Below, piece after piece: positions 48,664 through 61,402 of a stretch of DNA of 64,000 nucleotides. The DNA is from Gnetum montanum. Its lineage: Eukaryota > Streptophyta > Gnetopsida > Gnetales > Gnetaceae. How positions within the stretch are numbered: the first letter of the stretch is position 1; each line of letters opens with the position of its first letter. Under the pieces are notes generated by a model. It saw only the letters and a program-made list of their open reading frames with translations, searched no databases and was not told where the DNA came from. Both the position numbers and the translations under genes were made by a program. The stretch is taken from assembly GCA_015680685.1 (NCBI GenBank), contig MNCI01020297.1:649684-713683 (forward strand). The letters run 5' to 3'.

Positions 48664-50660
48664 TTTTTTTCACTAATGGTTCTAAATATAAAAAGCCATG
48701 ATTTTTAATTTTGGAAAACTTTTTCAGTGAATGAAGAGTTATTTCCTAAAAATTTTGATCTTCTAGACACAATCGTAAAATCAAATTCACCCTATGAAAC
48801 CTGAAAAATTAATTTTCATCTTGTGCCCAATATAGTGCCTTAAGACCCTCAAAAACTTAATTTTAGCATAACTCAAGTATACAATGTTCTTTTTCAACAT
48901 ATGAATAGTCATTTTTAAAAATTTTCACCCTTCTAAACTCAATGGTGGATTTAGATTTATCATCTGGGTACCTGATAATTTGATGATATCATCAACCATG
49001 TCTTAAAAAGTCATAATTTAAACTAGCTAACTATGCCTATCAATTTAATCGTCAAAACTTATAAATTTAACCTATAAAACCATCTTGGATCTTAAGACTA
49101 AGGGTTATCCTATGTAGATAGACAATCTTAGTGTCCTAAAACTCTAGTTTGTCATTAGTACACTACAAGAGTCAATGTTCTTAAAGGGGGTAGAAAGATT
49201 GTTAAGAATTAGATAATGTAGTAAATTAGTTAATTAGTTGTAGTATTAGTTTATTTGATGAAACAAAATGGTCAAGAAGATGTATATCAATTCATTTTAC
49301 AACCAAATCATATGGAAGAATAACAAGGAGAGCCATAATCTCATTTCCACAATGTGCATGATACCCATGAAGAGAAATGATCGAGAAGGAAATCTAAGAA
49401 TGAGAATGAAAGTTGCAACATACAATGTGCTTAAAATATTACTAGTGAGTAAGAAAAAACATTTTCTATGTCCACCATGGGCCTTGGATTTGCATGAAGA
49501 TCAATACCTATGCATATTAGTAGAGTTACAAGATTTCAAAAAAATCACATAGCCTTGGTAGTGATTCTAAAAGTCAACTATCAAGGAGATGTCTATGTGT
49601 AGTCAACACATATTTGATTGGTAAATCAACATGTCTAGATGTTAGACTATATCAAGAGGCATACTTGATTAAGAAAATAGATCAAAGTTTGAAGAATATA
49701 TTATTTCTTAAATATACTGATCCAGTGCTAATTGTCCTTTGTGGATACTTCAATGCAAAATTTGGAAAGTAGTGTTTATCAATTCTTAAAATGCATGTGT
49801 AAAGGAATCCTTAGAAGATAACCCTAATTTGAAGAAGATGTTTCCATCAATTCAACATGTAATTCCATTAGACAGTGCATATTCCACTTACTTCAAATCT
49901 TTAGTAGATAAATTAGATTCTTGAATTCAAGAATAGATGATGTCAATGGATAGTACTCATCAAGAACCATAGTTTACCAATTACTTTATTATGATTAATG
50001 AGGATGAGTCAACAAAAATCTTCATTGATACCTTAGATTATATTTAATACAATGTCTGATTCTTTCAAGTTATCAAGTAACTAGAGTTAATTTCTAAAGA
50101 AGAATATGAGAAGAATCAAGATCAAGCCTTTCCATCCAAGACAAGACCATCCAATCATATACCACTTCTAGCAAAACTGTAGCTATTTCCACTAATTCAT
50201 AAGGTTGATCAAGGTAAGAAAGTATCTCATCCTTACTTTTATTTATAATCTTATTATTTTCTTCATTGTTTAATTTATATTTTAATTAGATAAGTAAAAT
50301 ATATAAGGTAATGGAAGTTGGAAAAAAAGGATTTTCCCTACCCTCACCTAGGTAACTAGATGCAAGTTGCACTTTTGTGATCCTAGTTAGGATTGGTGAT
50401 TGGTGGTTGGTAGATCTTTAATTCATCTCTTGTAATTATCTTAGAAAATGAGGTAAGTATTAATAAAATAATATTTAATACTTATATATATTCCTTTCAC
50501 ATATATTTTGTTTACAGAATAAGTAAGAAACAACTTCAATTTCAAAGGAGAAATCAAATTATTAGAGCATAGGAGCATAACAAAAGCATTGGAGTTAGAA
50601 AAAGATAGTGAATGTGGACTCATTTGAGGAAGAATGAAACCTAAGGGGGGTATATTATAA

Positions 50661-51180
50661 TGTCCCCATTTCCAAATGGTGTTGCTACATAACAAATATG
50701 ATGCCTCTTCATAACAAGTTTTATTGTTATCGTAATAAGACCCAAAAGGATGTGTTGTAATTAAGACTTAAAAGGATGCATTATAATAACAAATGTGCCT
50801 TTTAAGGTAGTCTTTGGAAATTTGACCTAAGGCATTTATACCTAAGCTTAGAGGTCATGTTAGCATGGAGTGATGAAGCTAATAAATTTGAGTCATAGGT
50901 GTTGAGTGAAGAGAGATAGAAAGAGGATTGGCTATCCCTTCTAGCTAATTGTAGGCCTAACCATGGTGGTAGTGCTAGATTGCCTTTAACAAATACATGA
51001 TGAAGGATGAAAACCCCAAGGTACAGTATTAAAGCATGATTCAGATACTCCATTCCATATCAATAAAGATTTCTTTTTTCTCTTTTGCTTCTACATTTTT
51101 CTTGTTATTTCCTTTACATGTAATGTCTAATATAATATATATTTGATGTTTGCCATGACATCCAGGAATGGGATGTCATA
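50661..51180 (+). repeat. 3' LTR of the copia-like element
   Basis: TGTCCCCATTTCC...GGGATGTCATA. The end CA has become TA. AATAAAG-like TCAATAAAG lies near 51,059. Compared with the 5' LTR it shows many substitutions, so the insertion is old. Confidence 0.75.
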
Positions 51181-51479
51181 CTTACCTCCTACTTATAATA
51201 ACCAATTTTATTTTATGTTTAAGAAGATTTATTTCAAGAAAAAAAATCTAAGAAAATCAACTATGATGGAATTCAATTCCATATGCTTAATGAGACTAAC
51301 AAGAATCATAATTTCCTATTTAGCTTTCTAAGAAATTAATGGAAGATTAAATAGCTTTAAAAAATAGCTATTGGAAAAACGTTAAGGGGAAATAATGTTG
51401 GAATTCAAAATATTGTTTTAAAACATATTTATCCCTAGGGCATATAATTAACATAGAACATTATAATTCAACATTACCC

Positions 51480-51790
51480 TCCAAAATCTCATAACACAGA
51501 GTTTTCAAATCAAGAGTCTTATTACTAGGTTATTACCTCATTATTTTAAAGAAATACTAGATCTTCTAAAGAATCTATAATATAACCAATATATTCATGT
51601 TTATTTTAATAAAATTTTGATTCTAATAACCCTAATTTTTAAAATAATAAACTTGTATGTTTTTAGGAAGATGATAGGTAACAATGAAGTGTTAATCTAG
51701 CGGTATGGGTCTTGCCTTGATAACACTAGGTCATAGGTTCAATTCTACTAGGTAAAACTGAGTTATAAACTCCTATAAATCTTGAGATAT
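51480..51790. repeat. tRNA-derived SINE copies (partial minus, then plus)
   Basis: The plus copy has a TCTAGCGGTATGGG A-box region (51,696-51,709), a good B box GGTTCAATTCT (51,736-51,746) and the body AGTTATAAAC (51,761-51,770). A partial minus copy lies at about 51,485-51,540 (TCAAGAGTCTTATTACTAGG on plus). The opposite-orientation neighbour repeats the situation at 1.6 kb. Confidence 0.5.
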
Positions 51791-51799
51791 ACCTATTCT

Positions 51800-52700
51800 T
51801 TGGTTCTAATAATAAGGTGATAGCTTAACTATTCATTCTATTGGTTTGTAAACTAATAGGTTATAAGCTTGCACATATGATTTTTCCCAAAAATGAAATT
51901 TAAGCTTGTGTTTATTTAAAGTGTTTTATGGCTAAGTTCTAGAACCACTATAAATTCAATTAGAAATAATAGGCCTATGTTGGAAGTTATTAAAATAAAT
52001 CTACATGTATCTTAAAAATAAAAAATAAAAAAATTTAAAATAATCTTAAAATAAAAGAAATTAAGGTATTTTGATAGAATTTAGGGTGTTAAAACTTAAA
52101 GATAGTTGACTATATGTATCTTAGGATATACGGCCAACATGATACTTTCGTAGAACTTGAGAAGAAGATAATGGTGTTAAATTGGCACACCACTTGAAAT
52201 TGAATTGGTAACTTTCAAACTCCTAGGAAAATGCTCTAAGTAAGGCATATATTTTCATACAATTTTAATAAAATCATGATGGTTCAATCATCTTTCAAAC
52301 TTGAATCTTATTAGGTGTTAATATTGTTAAGTTTGAATTAATTTTTTTTTCTTTTATTTAGAGAGGGTGGTTCCTAGAATATATATCATTATTGTCATCA
52401 TCTTGATGCATTTATCCCATCTAAAATGGATAGAACATTAAGATAGATGAAGGATTTGATGAGGATTTACTATGCTAGTTGTCTACCTAACAATATAGTC
52501 TTGAATGTATATTTCTTAGAAAGGTAGAGGAAGATAGAATTAAAACTAAACACCAACAATTAGTGTTTTTCCTAGAAAATTACATACTATACTTTGCAAA
52601 TATTTTACAACTATTTTCTCATAAAGACTATATTATTGGAATATGTCCTATTCTCAATTAAAAAGGGTTATTCATGAGGAAAAGAAAAAAAAAATTAGAA
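51800..52700. other. AT-rich stretch, no recognisable gene
   Basis: No open frame or motif of note. The right end grades into the LINE. Confidence 0.3.
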
Positions 52701-55513
52701 AAGGTAAAGAATGGTTGTTTTTAGCAAGTACAAATGGAATTTTCCTCAATTAGAATCTTTAGAGTTTATGAATACTTTTAACTCTAAAGATTCTAGTAAA
52801 CTATTAATATCAAAAGAAAAATTTTCTTTAGAAAAAAAGAAATTTGTAGTAGGTTTCAACAATGGAAATACTAATATAAATAGATTTCACTTAGTGTAAC
52901 ACAAAAAGAAGAGAATTTCAAAAACTACTTTTAGTTTAATAACGTCAAAAGTATCTCCTTCTCTTTCTATTTTTAATATTGTCCCAAAAATGTTTCTATT
53001 GAATGATGTTTTTTTAGATATTAGTGACATGGATTGTGAGTCAAATGTTGAGATTGAATTATAAAGGATGGAGACCTCCTTCATGACATCTCATTGCTAG
53101 TTTTATCAAAGAATATTTGGGCCTTTCTAATAGGTTGTAAGCGAAGATTGTCGAGTATCTTTCAAATTGACATTTATCTTCAGATTTTCTTTTTCTATAA
53201 GAAATTAAAATTTTAGTGCATGATATTAGTTTTTTTGATAAATGCATTTTAAAAAATTACATTTTTTTGCTACTCATGATATTAATAAAAGAGGTGTTGC
53301 TATTCTGGTTAATATAAATTAAATTGGAAAAGTTTTGATTTCTGGTTTTGATAGCCTTAGAAGAGTTATTTGGACTACTTGTCATAGTGAAAAGGAAAAA
53401 TTTAGAGTCTATGATAATTCAAAAGATCAATCAAAGGTTTGGAAATATTTTCTATCTTTGCCTAAAGTTCCTTAGATTATTGGAGGTTTTTTCAATATTC
53501 TTGAAAGTCATTTAGATAAACTTGGTGAACTTCCTCCTAATTTATCTTCTTAAAAAAAAGAATATTGGTGCAAATTTAAAGAAAATTATTTTCTTTCTAA
53601 TTTTACATGGCTAATATTTTCTTTTAAAAACCTAAAAGAAAAGTAGAAGTGTACATAGATGCTACTTGGTTAAGTCATTTATCTATTAGAATTTTCTCTC
53701 TGGAATTAATTCTTTCTCCTTTTAAATGCATAAGATTTTTTTTTATGAATGCTAATATGTTCATAGGACCTATTGGAAAAAATATTTTAAAGTCTTTATG
53801 CAATGTAGAAAAAAAAACCCCTACTGGTGATATTAGTTTGGTTGTGTGGTAGTAGTGAACTACTTGTAGAATTAGAAATTATGCTAGCGATTTTGGAAAG
53901 AAATTTGCTAAGCGTAAGCATCAAGTTGAAGAAGATATTACAAAATTTATGAAGAAAATAAAAATTCCTTTTGCCTAAAAACCCTTTGATTTTGAAACTC
54001 AAAAAGCTTTAGTTAACACTTGTTATGATAAACAATGTTAAGATGCTTTTGAAGATAAAAGTGCCTTCACTAATAGTTGCAAGGGTTGGCTAAAAATTAA
54101 AATGAACCTTGTAAGAAATTTTTAAAATTTGTAAAAGAAAAGATTAAGTCCTTAATGTGGAATTACTTTATATAAATGACTCCATGATTACATATTCTAA
54201 AACCATTAATAGTCTTTTAGCAAATCATTTCTCTATTTTTTCTTTTGAAACTTTTAGCAATGAATCCTTCCAAGCCCCTAGTATGCATATTCCTAATCTT
54301 ATAATAGAAGTGCATTGAAGTATTCCTAAAGAAAAAATTATAGTGAAATAAATCAAAGTAGAAACCTTTAGTTTAGCAAATGGTAAAGCTCTAGTTTTTT
54401 ATGTTTTTTCAATTGAATTTTGAATAAGCATTAGGATATCATTAGAGATTATTTCTTTTATGTTTTCCAAGAATCCATTAAAAACTTTCTTTTAGTAAAA
54501 TTATTAATAAATGTATAATTCTTATTTTTCCTAAGAATAGAGATCTTCAACATATTAGTAAGTAGAGACTTATTTCTCTTCTTAATAATACTTATAAAAT
54601 TTTAGCTAAATTGATGACTTGCCGAATTCAAAAGATTATTGAAGATATCATCAAACTTGAGGAGACTAGTTTTATTAAAGGGTGACATATCTTAAATAAT
54701 GTTATTGCAATTTGGAAGGGAATGAAATGGGCTTCTAATAGTAACCAAGACATTATTTTTATTAAGTTATATTATGTTAAATCTTATAATAGGATTGAAT
54801 GGAAATTTATTATTTTGTCTCCATAAACTAGGATTTGGTGATTATTTTATTTATCTTATCTGTACCCTACCTCTCTCTATAAATTGGAATTTGGTAATTA
54901 TTTCATTTATCTTATCTATACCCTACTCATTGATGCTAATGCTAAAGTTACTACTAATTTTGAATTAAGTTTCTCATTTTCTCTTCAATGATGAATTCAT
55001 CAAGCTTGTCCTCTAGCTCCCTATCTTTTTATTATTGCTACAACTTCCTTTCACATATTCTACACTATGATTGATAAAGGTATATCATTAAGTGAATTTC
55101 AATTGATGGTCAAGATACCAAATTGCTTAACATGCACTTTGTAGATGATTTTTTTAATGATTAACAATTCTCTACAACATATCATAATTGCAAGTTATTG
55201 GTCTTTTGGATCAATTGTTAAAAATTTGGTTTTTACTATAATGACAATATTGATAAATGGGTTACTCTCAAGCCTTGAACAATTTTGAAAAAAGTTTTGT
55301 CTTCAAAATTTTAGAAATATATTTTTCTTTTGAGATTAATCTTACTATTTTGTGGAATTATGTGACTAATAAAATTAAATAGAAGCTTCATAAATGGAAA
55401 GAAAAAAGCTCATCCTTATTGATAGAGTTTTAGTTATTAAGCAAATGCTTCAATCAACTTATGTTTATTACTCCTATTACTAGGATTGATAAGTTGCATT
55501 TTTTGTCAGCTAC
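52700..55513 (+). pseudogene. L1-clade LINE ORF2 (endonuclease and RT), plus strand, interrupted by element C
   Basis: ORF2 nicks the target and copies LINE RNA. Endonuclease pieces: KRGVAILVNIN-IGKVLISG and RRVIWTTC (about 53,290-53,380), then VP-IIGGFFNILESHLDKLGELP (53,470-53,545), where the family's GGDFN has lost its Asp. RT pieces: RLISLLNNTYKILAKLM (54,568-54,618), ETSFIKG-HILNNVIAIW, FIKLYYVKSYNRIEW (D changed), CPLAPYLFIIAT (55,010-55,045) and a catalytic FVDD at 55,138-55,149. Stops and frameshifts are frequent. A Lys/Ser-rich frame at 52,711-52,899 may be the end of ORF1. Element C cuts the gene at 55,513, and the remainder should lie past the window end. Confidence 0.7.
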
Positions 55514-56389
55514 TGATGAGTGGCGAGGTACCCCTACACTCAACCATATGAATACGAGTGTGTCATGCACGATCTGGTTGAACTAGTTGTGGTATCTAGA
55601 TAGTTACTTTTCTGATCAAAATTTGCTATCTTCCCACCTCAACTAGTATTTTCTTTGTCACGTATGGTTTAGTCTAGAGTGAGGTGTATTATGTGTTCCT
55701 AAACTATTGCTACTCTTGGAGGTGATGGAAAATAATCTTAGCTAAGCTAGGAGGAAAAGGGAGAGAGAGTTATCCTAAGAGGAAATAGGGAAAGAGAATC
55801 TAAGATAGCCTAAATGCAATGAGCATCCATTCCTTCATCATCTGTACACATCTTGGACCTTGTGAACAACTACTACTGGGATTACCAAGCGCAGATCCTA
55901 GGTACGCTACTAGGTTACCAAGTAGTCACACTTAAATGCTCATGATTAAGTCATACTCATTCCACATTTAAGAAGTTTACGGTGAATAAATATTAACTAT
56001 GAAAGCAATAAATAAAAATAATAATTAAATATTTAAACTAAGTGAATGTTGTAATGATGAAGTAATCTTAATCTTTATTTTTGGTCATGTGCATGTCCAA
56101 GTATGTGACACTTGAATAAAGGATGTTGTATAAGTACAATCATCACACTGTGAGCATGCACTGGGAGAAAACAGTTGAGAAGAAAAAGTGATAAAAAGAC
56201 TATACTCTAACACTAAACTAACTCACTAAAAATTGACTAAAAAACTACCCCTTCCCATCTGCCTTCGTGTGTATTTATAGGCCCACATAGGAACCACGAT
56301 ATCATATATCTGATATCGTTGTTGGGTGCAATATCATGTACTCGATATTGTGTGTCTGATATCACAACCAAATGAATCATGATTTATCA
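55514..56389 (-). repeat. 3' LTR of element C
   Basis: 876 bp. On the minus strand it starts TGATAAATCATGATTC, next to the purine tract TCATGGGGGTA (56,400-56,390), and ends CTCATCA at 55,514. U3 has five GATATC or near-GATATC words (56,298; 56,312; 56,330; 56,344; 56,358), followed by the TATA box CCTATAAATA at 56,281-56,272. The left-flank five bases are GCTAC. The matching duplication would be outside the window. Confidence 0.85.
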
Positions 56390-56439
56390 TACCCCCATGA
56401 CTGAATGAAAGCTCATACTTAAGTCAAAATGAGAACAAG

Positions 56440-59260
56440 CCTGATTGATTACACAGTGGATAGGTATGGGATTATTGACTGACAGGGAATCTATTCATGC
56501 CATAGTGGGGAACTCAATAAAACCAAATTTGGACACAACACGAAAAATGAAAAAATCACAAAATTACAAAATTGGGTGGAACTCATGTGGTTCCCAGTGG
56601 CAGTGGCTCCTCGATGGGTTGCTCTCCCTTGTCTTGTGCTCTAGGTTTTTGGATTTGATGATGTTTAAGATGTGTCTAGAGTTTTTCCTCTTTAATTTGG
56701 GGGTCTTATGCTATCCATGCTGATGCTCCAATGTTTGATGGAATCAGCACCTCCCATGGGCATGGTAGTTGCAGAAACATTTTATTTGCCCTGATGTACC
56801 GAGCCGCAAACAACCGTCATTCCTCCTCATAGGCTCTAGCTTTGTCCCTATATTCCTAAAAATTTGTAATTCGTCAAGCCAAGTCCATTGTAACATATTT
56901 TTATTCTTGGTAGCTTGCTTTAATCACCTCCAATTCAAAATTTGCAACTTCTAGCTTCTGTAATGTTTTCTTATGTTTTGCAAATTCTACTTCATACGTA
57001 GCATAGGTGGTAGCTGCCTGCCTCTTGAGCTCTGTCCTTGGGTGCCCTACTATCAACATGGCTAGATTGGCAACCACAAATTAGCCAACTCCATGTACTC
57101 TATGAGATCATAAATCTATAGGTCCTGAATTTTATGTTTTGCCTAGTTAGCAAATGCATATGTTTCTAATATGACCCGCCAATCAGTGTGTTGAGAACTG
57201 AAAGCATTGATGTGGGCCTTGGCCATATGGATCTCCTTCTTGATGATTTAATTGTACATTCCCACCTAGTCTTGGAAGTGCTCTTTTAATTTTTCATTCC
57301 ACTTGGCCTCATTCTACCATGTTCTTATTTCGATGACCATCTTCTAACGAATGGTGCATACCTCCTCCATTGAGAGGGTTGATTTTCTCTAGCCAAATGA
57401 TTCATATCTTGGTTGACCCTGATCAACTATTCTCATAGCTGTTGAAAATGTTCTTTGAGAATGTTCTTTTATTTTTCCACAAAGCTCAACCAAAGATTGT
57501 CAGCAACGAGTTGTTTATTTTCTTCTGGTAAGGCCTTGAGTGCCTTGGCATGCATGAAGTTTTGCGCTTGTGCCATCGAGGCATCCCAGTCAGCCTTCGC
57601 TTTTTCCTCTAACACTTTTTTATTTTCTGCCACAATTTACTGAGTTTCTCAGTCATGAAGGTGTCCAGCTAGTTTACGAGAATGAATTGAGAGGGATCCC
57701 GTTGCCCAGCTTGTAGGGTTATAAGCCTTTCTTGTAGTCTTGCCACTTCTGCTTTTACATGCTTGGCCCTCATCTTTGTCATGACCAGCTTTCCCTTGTT
57801 GGAGATGAGGTTTGATTGTGTTACCGTAACATCCTGTGGGATGTCAAACAAGGATGTCATCACCTGTCCTATTTGTAGCAATCAATCAAGCACATCCTCA
57901 TGTTCCATAGGAGTCATTGAGGGATTGGCCAAAGTTTGTGCATCCCATGCTAGTGAGAAATATATCAGTGGCACAACAATGACATTAAAAGACTCCTTGA
58001 TATGGTCTGTGATCACCTCTGCGGTTCCCACTGCATGACCACCACTGTGGCCCCTTCACGAGTTTCCAATTACCCCTAAAAGTATGCAATGTTCTTTGAA
58101 ATCTATTTCGACCAATAACTCTCCCCTCCTCTTGTCTAAATGGACACCTTGCCTCGTGCATGATCTATAGAGATAGTGGACCGTATGGTATTGTCAATGA
58201 TGTAAAAGAGATTTGCATCATCACGGATTTCCCAACTAACTGTCTCAATGATGGCCTTGAGATGGCTCATCGACAGTCGGTAATCTTGTGGTGGTGGTGA
58301 TGGTTGATCTCGCTAGCTCATGCTAGGCCCTACTTCTTCCTGTTGACTGGGTCCTATGCTTGGAAGTTGGTTGGGCCCTACAAGTTGAGTTATAGTGGGC
58401 TCCATCTTTTGTTCTTGCTCTTGTTCTAGCCCCAACATCTCACCGACAATTTTCCTTACAAGTGGTGGCTTTAGAAGTTCAGTATATGAAGCATTTTGGG
58501 CTCTTTTGAGGACATCATTGGTGTATCCTCAAATACTAGCATGCTTGCACAACTTTCTGATGAGACAAGGGAAGGGCAATGCAAACTTCCCTATCATGCA
58601 TTCTTCAAAATGCCTTAAAATCTCCATGAAATATAGATGAGGCAGGTTAGCTACAACCTTTCCCATCAATATCACACTTCCTCTTGCCACATATGTTGAA
58701 GTTCTATTTAACCATTTTGTAGGGAAGATGTGATAAGTTTCAATTTTAAAGTATATCTTCTCTTCCAATGTCAACTCTCCATAGGCCTTATCTTCCTTAA
58801 TGTATGCCCTGTCTAACCAAACCCATCATGCATTAGCATCAGAGCAAGTAGACAGATGAGCAACCTTTGGCCTTGTGTTCAGAATGTTTAACACTTCTAA
58901 GATGGCTTTGATAGAAAAATCAACAAATGCACCACAAATGTCAACTGTGGTGCCTTCTTATTTATTGTGCCAAAATTGGTACATTTCTCCTAAGTACAAG
59001 GAACTACTTTCAGAGAGGATAGGCCATAATGGGGACCCTTTGAGGTGGTCCCTAACGGCCTCAAGATAAAATTTTGTGAAAGGTCTAAAGTTCAATTCCA
59101 TGATCACTACAGTTGATGTGGATCTTTCACGGATAGCCTGGACACATTCTAGGGGCAATGTAAGGTGTCGTCCTGGTTCAAGTGCTGTAGTAGCTCCTGC
59201 TTCTACTTGTCTCGATTGTACAGTAGTAGGGCCTTCTTGATGGATATTGAATGATTACTC
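56440..59260 (-). pseudogene. element C ORF2: plant transposon-protein-like domain, then coiled coil
   Basis: Readable almost continuously on the minus strand. N-terminal part: LNFRPFTKFYLEAVRDHLKG and SESSSLYLGEMYQFW (59,090-58,960). Middle: EEKIYFKIETYHIFPTKWLN, RGSVILMGKVVANLPHLYF and the signature LPFPCLIRKLCKHASI (58,770-58,530), matching the 'putative plant transposon protein' type found with Athila elements. Then a Pro/Gln/Ser-rich linker (58,440-58,320) and a helical region with KMRAKHVKAEVARLQERLITLQ (about 57,780-57,715) that looks like a coiled coil. A few stops break it. There is no nuclease or envelope signature (no signal peptide or strong membrane segment seen). The role is unknown, and the position resembles env-like ORFs. 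Confidence 0.6.
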
Positions 59261-59829
59261 CCCCTACTCTTTGTGTTGTTTGGTAAGCACCTATTCCTTA
59301 CCTCTCCTGGATGTCCATGCTTTGGGACCATCTACAATCACACAGGGCCAATCATTAGTTAGGTTGCTTACCAATGTTAAGTTGTACCTTACTTCTTACA
59401 TTAATGAGTTCATTCTAATTCTGTGTGATTTTAAAGTTAAGAATTTTTATGGAAATTTCCTCAAAATATTTTAATATTTGGTCCACTTTGCTTAGGTGGT
59501 TTCAAAGTTTAGTTTCCCGGCATAGATAAGGAGATGTAATTATTTTTGGCACATGTTTATTATTATTTTTATAACTAATTACCCTTGATAGTGTCCTTTG
59601 GGAAATGATGAATTTCAAAAAAATTATATGCAATTCAGTGTATACCCCTTCCCCATGACTAAGCTAAGCACTCGAGGTTCAAGTAGGTTTCGACAGAATG
59701 AAAATCGGAGCACCAATGAGCGAGTTATGGTTATCAAAGCAAGAAATGCGTAATCACAAGTAGTAAAAGAAAATTTGAAAAAATTCCCTCACGTGAACAA
59801 TTACAAATGACATTGACAGGTGCAAGGGG

Positions 59830-59935
59830 TCCATGTATATATATATTTTAAGAATGCGATATCGCGTACACGCTAGCAAGGACCTAATATCGCATTAGAC
59901 TCGATATTAGGGACCCGATATCATGTCCTATTGAA
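59830..59935 (-). promoter_or_regulatory. internal U3-like promoter copy of element C
   Basis: GATATC-type words at 59,858-59,863 (as GCGATATCGC), 59,886-59,891, 59,903-59,908 and 59,917-59,922 repeat the U3 pattern. CGATATT and GATATC are separated by eight bases both here (59,902-59,922) and in U3 (56,343-56,363). On the minus strand the words are followed by AAAATATATATATAC (TATA-like, 59,850-59,836). This sits about 570 bp upstream of ORF2. R and U5 are not repeated. Promoter activity is inferred from the copy. Confidence 0.55.
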
Positions 59936-60189
59936 AATAGGGCACTTGAAAATTTTACCAAATTTTAAATTTTTTTAAATTTTTTTGGAACTCCAAGGTA
60001 TAACTGAGGATGTGTAGGTCAATGTAAAGGGGTTCAAGGTAATACAAACTAGTCCTAAAGGTACTAAGAATATGATGGTGTAGAATCTAACAATGAAAAT
60101 CATGAAGAGTAGGGCGAAAAGGACATGTGTTAGAGCATAGGAATGTTGAACCAAAAGGATGATAAGGGAAAGAAGAATGTTGGTAATGC

Positions 60190-61060
60190 TTAGAGGGTTT
60201 AAGATGATGTGTGAGAGATGTGTTATAAGTGCAAATTACAAGGGTTATGCAAGTGGGTCCTCCCAAATCAGGTTCCTACCTATAGTGCCCTTGCGTAACC
60301 ACACCTTAAAATGTTTGTAGGAACTAGAAGGGTTAAATGTAATCCACACCAATTTCACAAAACACACACATGTAGATTTCACTTTAATGAGAGACGAATT
60401 CCATGCTACCTAAGTCACAAGTTAAAATTACATGAACAATGAGGTGAGGTGAATTGTAGAAGGGATTGCAGAGATCGGGACATGAGGTAATGGACTTAGG
60501 GCACAATGAACCTCGCATGTAAGGCATGATTAGTGTGTTATTTTCCTGTCACTCCAAAATCAAAACCAAGTCCATTCCTCTAATCAGTGACATTGCATTA
60601 CTTTATCCCATGATGGACAACTATAAGAGCACCATGATAGCAAGGTGTATGATCACTTGTCATTTCATACAAGGAAGGAGTGATTTTTCTTTGTGGCACT
60701 TTCTCTCTTTTTTTTTTGAAGTATTACTTAATCTAGAGAAGCCACCTACGTTCAAGCATGGATACATGTCTTTCCAATGGGACCTCCTTGGAATAGCATT
60801 TTTTTTCTGGTTGAGTGCCTTTTGATTACTCTTACTCCCACATTTTGTTAGATCTACAAGGATCTTAGTACAACCAAGCTGCATGGTAACTCCCACAGAC
60901 ATCACCAAAGACAATCCACAAGTCCCCTTGATGTCACACCCTAGTCATTCCTTCTTGGTCTATCATTTTTCATTCTAGGCATAATGAGCACAAAATTACT
61001 CTAAGTTTAATGACTAGGAATATCATTGTACCCAGAGTGGAACCTCTTATTAATAGAATG
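60190..61060 (-). other. conserved noncoding module of element C
   Basis: The 22-bp block at 60,940-60,919 (minus) reads GGTGTGACATCAAGGGGACT then TG. Words around 60,235-60,260 (GCAAGTGGGTCCTCCC) match element D at 16,025-16,045. Open frames on both strands here are short and not conserved in D. Confidence 0.55.
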
Positions 61061-61402
61061 GGGGAGTGAATGTTGTGGGCCTGCTATCCAAATAATTAAT
61101 CACCTGAGACTTGATAGCATAGAATAACACCTCAACCAATGAGCCACATGAGCATTTTATTTATAGACAAGATTACTCATAAAAAGAAAAAAGGATAAAA
61201 AGACAAAATAATAAGTTGAAAATTTAAAAACTAAAAAACAAAAATTTCAAAATTAAAGAAAATGAAAAATATTTATTAAACATGCTTATCATTAGGATGG
61301 GGGATATCCCCCATAACTAAATGATTGAGAATGGCTAGGTTTAATAAATGAAGAATTGGGACCCTTGCATATTGGAAATATTGGGACTTGGTCATACTTA
61401 CC

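Larger units (their letters stand above)
46959..51180 (+). mobile_element. copia-like LTR element without visible pol, plus strand
   Basis: Two direct LTRs of about 505 and 520 bp flank 3.2 kb. A tRNA-Met-type primer site follows the left LTR, and a purine tract AAGGGGGG (50,643-50,650) precedes the right one. I found no gag, protease, integrase or RT motif in the interior. It is therefore a non-autonomous, LARD-like element. Target duplications are not evident. The classification as copia rests only on primer type and LTR style. Confidence 0.6.

Noticed and set aside
49730-49775. LINE endonuclease-like words (CGYFNAKFG) within the copia-like element
   Set aside because: A single short match without neighbouring endonuclease blocks; probably chance.
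51675-51790. Intact tRNA gene
   Set aside because: The A and B boxes are present, but a cloverleaf with acceptor stem cannot be drawn; the body continues as in the other SINE copies.
60526-60914. Two opposite open frames of 84-99 codons
   Set aside because: They lie in the noncoding module of element C and are not kept in element D.
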